Shown here one piece after another: positions 46,201 through 58,200 of a stretch of 64,000 bases of DNA. Within the stretch, counting starts at the first letter, position 1, and every line of letters starts with the position of its first letter. Location: assembly GCF_023078275.1 (NCBI RefSeq), contig NC_062996.1, positions 4,650,001-4,714,000 of the forward strand, written 5' to 3'. The stretch comes from Leguminivora glycinivorella. Its lineage: Eukaryota; Arthropoda; Insecta; Lepidoptera; Tortricidae. The notes beneath the pieces are model-generated. The model saw nothing but the letters and a program-made list of their open reading frames with translations. It made no database searches and was not told the DNA's origin. The position numbers were made by a program, and so were the translations under genes.

Positions 46201-49200
46201 TGTCAAATCGTATGGGTTGTCATGGAAACACACTTGTAATACAAGGCTTGTACCTTTCGAGAAACGGGCCCCAGATGTTTTATCATTTATCGTGTGACCA
46301 TAATTGCCTGCCAGGAATGAGTGAACTAGGGGAAGTTTGAAAGTTGGCGTGGTACGGTCACGTGATGAGGAGGGATGAGAGTGTCATATAGGCAAAAGAA
46401 TGTTGAAGATGAATATTGATGGATGGAGAGGAAGGGGTAAACCCAAACAACGATGGATGGATTGTGTGAAGAGGATATGAGAAAGAAAGATCTGATGTGA
46501 GTGTTGAGATGACGAAAGATAGAGGAGAATGAAAGAGGAAGATGTGTTGTACCGACCCCATATAACGTGGTCTTATCCCACGGAGGAAGAAGAAGAGCTA
46601 TAACTTCTCTTGATTGTAAGTAGCGTAGCGATTGTAGAGGCAATGAGCTCACGAGGCAAACTCAATATCGACGATAAGGATCGAGCAACCTGCCGCGGGC
46701 GAGGCATGTCTATTGAGCATTTGCTGCACGAAGTCATTGCCTCGCTGTCTGAACCCGGCTATACTCGCCGCAATACTAACTAGCCAAGTCATATAGCGCC
46801 ATCCAGCCGAGCGTTCCCCAAAGGTGTAACGCCATCTAGGCCACCGTACCTTTTTCTCTAGGGCTTTGAGGTACGTTTTTTTCTTAGACTTTATCCGTCT
46901 ATACGGAGTCTAAAGTTTTTTTTGCATTACCTGACTCGTGTCCTGGACGAGCAAGCGGTGCAACACACAAACACATCAACGTGCAATATTTACACACAAT
47001 ATGTAGTTATAACGTAATGAGAAGTCACACTGAAAGTCAAGTCACCGCTGCCACTGTGTTTTCAATCAAAGGAAATAGTAAATCCGATGTACTTAGGATA
47101 TGTTTAGGAAACTCGGCGATAGAGGGCGTGAAAACAAATATATGCCGTAGTGCAAGTTGTTCGCTAGATGTCACTGTTACCCCTCGGAGGAAATGTTACC
47201 CCCGCAAGCTGGCTAACGACTTGTTGTCGTAAAATGTATAAGTATTTTTTGATGTCCAAATATATCTCTAGATGTCGCTGTACCACCTGCAAACTAGCGA
47301 ATGAAATTCTATGGTAAATTATTATGTAATTAAATTGTAAATTTTATTGAAATCTTTCTTGACGATGAAGACCGTGTAGAAAGTTATTTTTCTCAAACAT
47401 GGTATGAAATATTGATGTTATGTGCCTTATAATTGCGAAGTATGACGTTGCAGGTGCGGCTAGGACGATTGATAGATAATGGAATTTCATACAAACCTTG
47501 CAGGCCAAGGCCGGCAAAGTCCTCTTTTTTAATTTCCAAACACAGGTAATTGTGACATAACATCCAGGTATTTAGCCAATTAAAAAAAAAACTATAAGGG
47601 GCTTTATAGACGTGCCGACTGCAACTGGTACGGGCCCTAGACAATATTTGATTTTGGGTGCGATTTCATACAAAATAGAATTTTTTTTTAACTTTTTGTT
47701 TTTTTATAAGCGTATACGTGGTTTCAAAGGGGAACGAAAATTCGATTATTTTTGCGCTACGACGCACCGTTTAGGAGATACAGCCATCCAAAGTTACTAT
47801 TTTCAGTAGACTTTATTTATTTCATACCATGTTTGAGAAAAGCACTATACATACCTCGGCGGGAAATGGGGTTGCCCGCCTCAGACCTATCCGGCCTCGC
47901 TTCGCACGGCCGTCTATGTCTTCGGCCGGCAACCCCCTTTGTCCCGGCCTCTGTAGTAATGTACTATAATTCAATATACTCTATGACCACTGCAACCGCT
48001 GTACGGTCAGCTACATAAATCTCTATACACCTATATTCAATTTTGAATTCCCCAGTAATACGTTTCGATATGTATAGACCTGACGTGACGGCAAGTCTTG
48101 ATAATTCAGAAAAAAAAACTTCGATAAAATGTTTGTTTATTAGTGTCTTCTGACGTGGTCAATTTGCCTCCTCATTACGGAAACATGCGTACCCTCAGAA
48201 TGAAAAAACTTATGTAGTATGTTGTCTGAAAACAGTTTTTTTTTTGCTGGGCTTTTAACAGTTATTTGTTATACAAAGGGGCAAAGTTGTTGTTTAACCG
48301 CACGTGCCAATATTGATACCCGAACAAGCGAAAGATTCCAATATTGAATCAAGTTCAAAAAGTGGAATCTAGAGCGTTGCGAGGGTTTCAAGGCACGAAG
48401 GTTAAACAAACTTTGCCACCGAGTGAAACACAATTTTTTTCACCACACCAACACGAACAAAATACAGAATGTAAAACATGAAACTAAATCAAATCTATCA
48501 ATTTATTCAATATTTATGATTCAAAATCATCATTTGTAGGTAAATTCTACCAGCCAGCTCAAGATATCAAGTTAAAATTTGTATGAAATTACTTTGCACT
48601 CTTGTGGATAAAATGCAATTTTGCTATCTGTTTTAAGGAAGCCTTTACCAGTTGGTGTGGTGAAAAGAAAATTTTTTTTATATTCATGTACACAGACAAG
48701 ACAAATTACACTTCATAACAAAAACAAAAGGAATGAAGTGCCACGAAATAGTGACTTCCAGCACTGATCTTCCGAAACCATCAAGTACCATCATTGAGAA
48801 TCATATTCTAGAAACATAATAGAGTTACTACCCGTTATGGACTATGGTTATGGATTGGGAACCATAGTTTCCTAAGTAGAGTACATGTTACTGACCCGGC
48901 TCCGCTTGTTGGTGTTGTAGAGCCGACTGTTGTGGAACACGAGTGCGAGGTCGCGCCGCACTTGTGCTGGCGCGAGTAGCGGCCCGAGGCTAGCTTCTGC
49001 GATATCGTGCCCAGGTCCATAGGGCTCTTCACTATTGTTAAGTAATCTGGAATAATACAAGGATATTGTATAAAGTTATAAAGTTATATCCTCGTAAGTA
49101 ATTTGAATCTTTCATGAACGAAATAAAGTAGAATTTCCATTGATACATTGATTTTTGAAACAAACGAAATTCGTACCAATTTTTGTCCAATTCGTAGAAT

Positions 49201-52200
49201 TTCCTTTGCAAATTATCACCAATTTACTTGTAGAACAAGGTTCAAATTAGGGATGTCACGAATGTCGCATGTGTCACATTCGCGAATGCGAATGCGAATA
49301 TTCAGAATGCGAATGTGCGAATGCGAATATCGCTGAATTTCATAAAAAACCAAAATAAAAACCAAGCAATCACCAACAGCCCGCTAGGTAAAAAATTTAA
49401 AATGCTTACTATTGGTCAAAATGCCGAGTACGAACTTCACGCCGTACGAATTTGACCTATCTGCGCATGCGCGAGTCGACAGTCGACAAGTAGCAATTGG
49501 ACCGGCCGGCGCGGGCGAGGAACAAGCTGCGACTTGCACACATTCGCATTCGCAAAACATTCGCATCGTTTGAAGCGAATGCGAATGTCAATGCAAATGT
49601 TTAAAAGAATGCGAATCATTCGCATATGCGAATGCGAATGCAAATATTCGTAACATCCCTAGTTCAAATTCAAAATGGGAAAACTAACTATGGTGGACCT
49701 TACGAGGCTATAGCGAAAAACATGAGCATTTACTATAGTTCAAAACGACATTTCTGTTTATGATTACATGCAATTTTAAGGTACAGCCTCGTAAGGCCCA
49801 CCATAGTTAGTTTTCCCATTTTTAATTTGAACCTTGTTCTATAAGTAAATTATTCTTGCTCCTCCACCATCTACTTCTAAATTCTATAGCAACTCTTTTA
49901 CCTTCCGGGCTGTACGGTTGTGGAATTCCTTACCAGTAGAATTAAGACAAGCAAAATCTCTTCCAATCAGCTTAAATTATACTATCTATCTCTATCTTAA
50001 GTTGCCATTTTTATTTATTGTATTTATGTATGTATGTATGTATGTATTATGTGTATGTAAGGTATATTTATTTATGTATTCGGTATATATGTATGTGTGT
50101 TTGTGTTGGTTTTCTCTATATTTTTTCTTTTTGTTCTTGCATTGCCTGTTAACTTTTGTTTCTGTTCCGTTTTTCCAGCTATCCTAAGGTTGTCTGGAAG
50201 AGATCGCTTTTTAGCGATAAGACCGCCTGTTGTTACCTAGTTATACTCTCACTCAACATTCTGTATATTTATAACATGTAAAATGGTGCAATAAAGAATA
50301 TTTACTTACTTACTTACTTAAATTGGTGATAATTTGCAAAGGAAATTCTAACTATAAAACTTTTTGAGCGTTTCGCTCTCGACATGTAAAGGTCTACGAC
50401 ATTCTATCGGTCTATGTAGTACACTCACCAGGGACTTGATCGAGTGACACTGGCTCCCTGAAGGGCCCCGCGTCAGAGGAACTCATCAACTCTTGAAGAA
50501 CCCTCGTGCAAGCCGCCCGCCATGATATGGAGCCTGCGCGACCACGGGCTCGGCGAGACTGTTCATACAAAAATAGATTAAGATATTTGGTTAATTTTTT
50601 TTTAAGAAAAACGGTAAAGAGTTTTATGTACTGTGCTACATAGTGTTGGAACAACACACCTCCATCACTCTATAAAAAAATATAAACAGTATGTATATTG
50701 ACATGTAGATTATGGTGGAATAAAGAATTTCATCAATTTATGAATAAAAGATTTCTGTTCGGTTAAATATGATGAGTAACTAATATTAATTAATTAATTA
50801 TAATTGTATCCGATCGTAGTAAAGAAAATGTATTTAGTCTAATGACTGTAAAATATCTTCATCATCATGATCATCATTATCATTTCAGCCATTAATCGCC
50901 CACTGCTGAGCATAGGCCTCCCTTCGTGTACGCCACTTATCCCGGTCCCGGGCTAATCTCATCCAGAAGTGCCCCGCAGTTTTTCGAATGTTGTCCACTC
51001 AACAAGCCAACAGATGCCAGGCGCTTCTTACATCCGATAGCGGCCACCATTCGGTCAACATTTTGGTCCACCTGCCATCACTCTGCCTGGCAACATGCCC
51101 CGCCCAATTCCATTTGAGTTTGGAAATGACGTCACCCACGTTCCGCACCTTTTTTTTTATACTACGTCAGTGGCAAACAAGCATACGGTCCGCCTGATGG
51201 AAAGCGGTCACCGTAACCTATGAACGCCTGCAACTCAACCTTGGTGCGGCGTCGGATCTCGACATTCCTCACTCGATCTTTTCGACCCTAAGTATTACCT
51301 ACTGCTCATGTTTTCTTTTGCTTACCTATTAGCTTACACATTTTTGTTAGTATGTTAACAATCTTTATATTCAGTAATGAACCTCCAGGTCTTTTTTTAA
51401 CCCTAATTACTTAGTACCCACATTGTAGTACACCAACTCATTTGTTTATGTGACTGTTTGTATTCATATAACCCGGCAACCTTCAAATCAGGAGTGAACA
51501 GGCATCTTCTGGGCGAGCTCACTCCATCGTAGGCCACGTCTTTGCCTTTGGCTAGTCTGTGGCCAAGAGTAAGCCCATTTATAATTAAAAAAAAAGTTCT
51601 AAACAAAAAAAAAATGTTACAATTCCATGCCAATTGCAATGCATGCAATGGCCTGTGGGGTGACGGGTGCCTGTGTGGTGACAGGTTAAGAATTTCACCA
51701 CCCCCTTTCTTCCCGTGGGTGTCGTAGAAGGCGACTGTGAGATATGGGTTAAATTGTGGCGTAGGCGAGACGCTAGCAACCTGTCACTGCAATGTCAGTT
51801 TCGTTTTCTTTCAACCCCTTATTTGCCAAGAGTGGCACTGAAGCTTTAGTAGTTTCATGTGATCTGCTTACCCCTTTATGGGATACAGGCGTGATTGTAT
51901 GTATGTATATACAATTCCATGAAAGTTCAGCAAAAATCAAGAGATTTTTGTTTATTTTTTCTTGTTGAATATTACCTTAGTGGGTTGGCTGGGCGCTGGC
52001 TCGTCGTCCTCAGAACGGTAGGAGGCGGCTAGCTCGTGATACTTTGCCACCACATCTACTTCGCGCCAGTGACTGTTGGAGCAGTAAACACAAGGATCAT
52101 TAAACTAATTACGTCATGGCAAGGTTTTGAGAATTAATAGATGTGCGTGTTTAGGCATAGATTATAGTATTTTATGCAACAGGCGTTTAAAGGAGGTCGA

Positions 52201-55200
52201 GGAAGGATTTAAGAGCCCAGAAACTCACAACAACGACAACCCAGGATAGAATATCCTGGCGCCGATGCACAAGGAGGCCCGACCCCAGATAAACTGGGAT
52301 AATGGGCATGAAGAAGAAGGCGTTTAAAGGAGGTCAAAAAAGACGAGTGGCGTGGGTAACAATTTGAGGCGAAGCCGAAAATTGTTATTGAGACGCCACG
52401 AGTGTTTTTTGACTCAGTTAAACACCGTTGCATACAATACTTTTTCTACGACCATGCACTTAGTTTTTAATAGTTTTCTTGAATAACTTTCGTGAAATTC
52501 ACATTGCTTCCTGTATGCACTGTCAGCTCGGCTGCCCAGCCTTTCCGCGCACTCGTGCAGTGTCGTTATAAGGCGTTGCCATGGTTACAGACCCAAACAA
52601 TGCGTTTTCAGTTTTTTCGATACTGCGCGCATGCGCGGAAAGCCGGCGGACGCTGGCTTTGGGGAATAGACCTTTATGTAGGGTTTTAAAGATCTATGCA
52701 CGACCCTGTAAATGACGAATAACAGTTCGGGAGTAGAAAAAATAAAAAAAAAATCATACCATCCCATTAAAACGCGACCGCCTAAGAACGCGCATACATT
52801 ACACCACACTAAAGACATATGTAACTCCGTATAGACGGAGAAAGTCTAAGAAAAAAACGTACCCCAAAGCCATAGAGAAATAGATACGGTGGCCTAGATG
52901 GCGTTACACCTTTGGGGAACGCTCGGCTAGATGGCCCTAATATTAATATTTGACATTTTAACACATATCAAAAGCTAACAATATGGGCCAAATTGTCAAA
53001 ACTGAGGTTTCAAAGTTTAAAGCTTGTGTCCAGAAATGGCATTATATGCACTGTGATTACAGTTTACTTTGACAGTAACTCTCTATAATGAGGTGTATCG
53101 CCATCTAGCTCACCGTACCTTTTTCTGTATGGTTTTGAGGTACGTTTTTTTCTTTATCGGTCTATACGGAGTTACATAAGTCTTTGGTTCAAATGAATAA
53201 TTTACCTGATGATATATAGTAGTAGATCGGTGATAAGTCTCGCCTGCCGGACGATGGGTGAATGTGGTTCGTTGAAGCGCTCCGCGTTACTCGCTAGGTA
53301 GCGCACGTCGAATTGTGCTGCCGCCGCTCGACGGTAGAACTGTCAAGAAATTGCGTAAGGAAATTGATAACCTAACCACAAAATTAAAATTTTGAATAAA
53401 CCCCCGACCGCGACATAGTGGACCGATTTTCATGAAACATGGCTAAGAACACTCCCGACTAACTCAGCTTCTAAGCTCAGCAGCAAACTAAATCTAAATC
53501 GGTTCATCCGTTCGGGAGCTACGATGCCACAGACAGACACACACACAGACAGACAGACAGACAGACAGACATACACACAGACAGACACGTCAAACTTATA
53601 ACACCCCGTCGTTTTTGCGTCGGGGGTTAAAAACAGATTCAATTGGCCCCGTATGGTGACGAGTTAAGAATTTCACCAGCCCCTTTTTCCCGTGTGTAGA
53701 AGTCGACTGTGGGACATGGGTTAAATTGTGGCGTAGGCGAGACGCTGGCAACCTGTCACTGCAATGGCACTATTTGGATTTCTTTAACCCTTAACTTTTG
53801 GTAAGAGTGGCACTGAAACTTAGTAGTTCATGTGCTCCGTCTACCTTTATGGTATACAGACGTGATTATATGTATGTATGTATTCAATTGACAAAGTGAC
53901 AAATACGAGTAATTCTAGGCAAAAGCGAAACATACATATTTTTTAAATTAAAGGAAAACTTGAAAAATTCGCGTAGAACTCGAACCTGCGACCTGCGGCT
54001 TTGCCGGAGCTGTCGCTATGACCAACTTAGCCACGGTGGCCTGCTGGATAGGTGCGATTTTTTCCATGCCTTCCCTCAACTTTCAAACGCCTTACGGCCC
54101 AGCCACGACATTGGTCTAAGCGCGACAGCGGTGAGCGGCAGCCATACGTGCGAATGAAGTCCCATTGCTGTGTCTCGCTCCAATGTACCGCTGTCGCGCT
54201 TAGATCAATGTCGTGGCTGTCAGCACCGGTACCAGTCGTGCACTGAGAGAAAATACAACCAGTTTTCATGTTCGTTCAACAAGTTTTTTGGTTAAAATAG
54301 CGCCTACGTGCTCTTTGGTTCAAACAACAAGCTACTTATCATTTGAATCGGCAATATATTTGAATCAACAAGTCGATTTTATAAAAACAACCTGACACAT
54401 ATTGTTTTAAACATACGTTTGGCTGATTCAAACGGATAAACCGCAACAAGTCGAACTTGTTAAATTCACAATGCAAATTTTTCTCAGTGTGCGGCTAGCA
54501 AATTAGAAGCCGATTTTTTTTCGATAAGCGTCAAAGAGATACTCACCAGGTGGTCGAACCTCGATCGAATGGTGCTGAGATCGATAGGGTAGGGCACTAC
54601 TAGAGCGTATGTTGGGTACAGCTGCAGATCTACGGGCGCTACGAACGGCTCCGCCGCTGATAAGGACATAACCTGCGAAAAACAAAATTTTTGTTAGAAA
54701 TTTAAAGAAAAAACGACAAGGCCCACTGATGGCCGAGCCGGGAATCGAACTCAGGTCTTCAGCTTACTCGGCTAACGTCATTACCACTAGACCACCCGCC
54801 CGCCCGCCTAGTTGTATTTTTGTTAGATTTAATAATAATAACATTGATCTCATTATAAGATTTAGTGTAACTGTCCGATTTAAACATTGCTTATAAGGGC
54901 CGGTTGTAGCAAACCGTCTGTCACTGCTAAAGCGTTCGTTAAATTTTATTGTATGGAAATTTCCATAGACGTCTGCTGCGTGACGATGATGTGTCTGTCA
55001 AATATGGTTGATGCAACTGGCTGATGGCGCAAAATAAAAGCGCTTCGCCGTAGCATTCATAAACCGAATCAGTATCGGTTGCGCGTACGATATGCTACGA
55101 ACAGCAAGTCGTAGCACAATAACGCGCTACGCCGTAACGCTTACGTCTTTTAAAGCGTATTGCGTCTTGTCGCTTGTCTTGCTCGCACCAGTACCGATTC

Positions 55201-58200
55201 TATCGCTCTGTCTCTTTCGCTTACCAGGTTGAGATGATGAGCTATAGCGCGGCACGCGGCCGCTCTATCGCCTCGTGGAGGCCACTCGCTGGCTTCAGCC
55301 TTGTACAGGACAGCTTCTAGCTCGTGAGGCAATACTGGCACGGCACCGCCCGGCGCTGATGGTAATCTGTAAGAGAAATAATGGTTAAGTCTCTTCCAAT
55401 TTTCAAAAATCAGCTTAAATTATACTATCTATCTCTATCTTAAGTTGCAATTTTTATTTATTGTATTTAAATGTATGTATTATGTGTATGTAAGGTATAT
55501 TTATCTATGTATTCGGTATATATGTATGTGTGTTTGTGTTGGTTTTCTCTATCCAAAGTCCAAAGTGTTTTATTTGTAAGTGTACGTCAAACTGACTGTC
55601 TATATTTTTTGTTCTTGCACTGCCTGTTAACTTTTGTTTTTGTTTTCTTTTTTTTATTATAATCTGGCCAGTGATTGACCTTAGTCGCATCTGATGGAAA
55701 GTATTATTCATTGTCTTCTTTGATATCAACTTACCTCTCCGGGTCCATAGGTTCCAAGTCCCACGGGGACAGTCTCTCCACCTCCCCGTTGTCCCAGCGC
55801 ACTTTGAGCGACAGGAAGTTGGCGGCCGCGGCGCGCGCCCAGCGCCCCGCCGCGTCCGGCTCGTCCGGCGCCGGCCCGCCCGAGCCCGGCGAGCCGGACG
55901 TGTTCTCCAGCACCACGCCCGTCCACCAGGAGTCGTCGATCATGCAGCGGAAGCTGGGGGAGGAATGTAAAAGTGAAAATTGCTATCTACGATGACTTAT
56001 GATGGTGTACTCGGTCAAACTGTGGAATACTTTACCACCTCCTCTTCGACAGTGTCAATCGGTCGCATCGCTGAAGGCGAATCTAAAGAAACTGTGGCTA
56101 TCGGACGAAAACTGAGACAGGGATTGTATGCGGTTTTGTAAGTAGTATATATATATTTTATATATATTAAATATTTATTGATTATTTATATATTTATTAA
56201 TATATACTGCGTGTTAGACTAAGGAATGAAAAATGTATTGTTATTATTTTGTAGTTTTTGTATTATATGGATGTCTACCGTCTCAAACTCTCCCTCAAAT
56301 GCTCAAAGGTTAACTGGAAGAGATCCCTTAAAGGGATAAGTTCGCCTTTGTACTGAAACTTTTTATTTTAAATATTATGTGCTGTATTATTTTTCTGTAC
56401 AATAAAGTGTTTACTTACTTACTTACTTATAGTACATTGTGCAACAAGTTGAATATTAAGAGTTTTGAATGATTCACGGTTATTTTCATTAGACTTATAT
56501 TGACCGGGATATAGACCGTGATTACCTTTTTGATTTTTGTCGAGCTCCCGATATTTCGACGCAGTTGCATGCATCATGATCACGAAAACAAATAACAAAC
56601 AATCGGGAGCTCGACAAAAATCAAAAAGGTAATCACGGTCTATATCCCGGTCAATATAAGTCTAAGTTGAATATTACTAACGAGAGTTAAAGACTCGAGT
56701 TTGTAATGTTCATACTCCCCGAAGTAGTTTTTCATCACACTCGCAATGTAAAAAATATGTAAATAGATGTAAAAAAAATAATTAAGGTACTAGAAATTTC
56801 ATTATTCCCTTGGGAGAACGATTTTTCTATAACTCACGCTCCGCCTGCGTGCAATAGCACATTTAGTTTGCAGGTGTGGTGAAAAATTCATTACTCTTCC
56901 AGTGACATGTAGTTTTGAGTAAGGTACAGCGGGGCAAATCTCGACTGGAGGGGCAAATTTACATTTGGTCCATTTTTTTTAAGTTTTACTATATTTGCAT
57001 TATTAAATAGAGTGTCCACCGGTTATATAGCAGGCGTGTTCAGTGGATACATGTAGAACTCAACATCATAGTGTAATAATGGAAAAAATTAACTAGTTAC
57101 AATTGCCCCCAGTCGAGATTTGCCCCGTTGTACCTTAGTTAGGATTTTTACGTTCTTTCATTCAATATTTCTAATTTGATTGACGAGATCGGTCGGAAGT
57201 TGACGACCGACACTCCATGGGCGACTAATGCGACTATACGTATGCACATAGAGGTTAAGACGGTTTGATAGCGTGATATCAAATCAAGACATTCGTGAGC
57301 GATTCCCGAAAAGTTTGTACATTTGGATCATGTCTTTGATTTTGATAAAAATTGATAGGCTGATAGAGTCCATGATGCTAAGATCCACTAGGTTTCCCAA
57401 AATGTCCTAGGTAGTTTTTATGAAACCTTCCTTTTTTTGTTACCTTTCTATACATTTTCGGTAATTGCTGTCAGTACAGATGCGCTATAAGTGCTATAAC
57501 ATTCGATGCACCGGTCAATGTGCTACGACCATTAAACCCCTAGCAAAAATTCTGTGCTACACCGTAGTAGACTAATATTCTACATACCGATCGCCCTGAG
57601 TCCACCTGCGCCCGCAGCGCGCACTATACTGCTGACATAGCAACAACATCAACAACAACAAGACAACACAATAACAACAACATCAATACATAACAAGTCA
57701 ATAACATCGGGCACATCACGATACACTACTATACTCGCGCCGCCTTGCGTCGTAGAACTACTAACTTATCAAAGAACACGCTCGTAGGCGATGCGTCGTC
57801 TGATGTGCTACGAATGTGCGTAGCATACATCACTGTGCTACGCCGTAGTAAAATACGCTACATACCGATCGACCTGAGTCCATCCACGACCGCACCCAGC
57901 ACTATACTGCTGACGTAGCACTAGGAAGTCAATAACATCAAGCATACACTACTATACTCCCGCCGCCTTGCGTCGTTGAACTGCCAGCTTACCAAAGAAC
58001 ACGCTCGTAGCCGATGCATCGTGTGTTATGCTACGAATGTGCGTAGCATACATCACTGTGCTACACCGTAGTAAACAAATACGCGACATACCGATCGCCC
58101 TGAGTCCATCCGCGCCCACACCCAGCACTATACTGCTGACGTAGCACTAAGAAGTCAATAACATCAGGCATATCACGATACACTACTATACTCATGCCGC

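Larger units (their letters stand above)
49190..50350. mobile_element. Inverted-repeat element holding two nested insertions
   Basis: Outer arm GAATTTCCTTTGCAAATTAT near 49197 is mirrored at 50328-50347; the next arm (CCCATTTTGAA, AACTAACTATGG) is mirrored at ~49775-49835. Inside are a hAT MITE (49248-49661) and a LINE tail (49855-50318). Confidence 0.8.
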
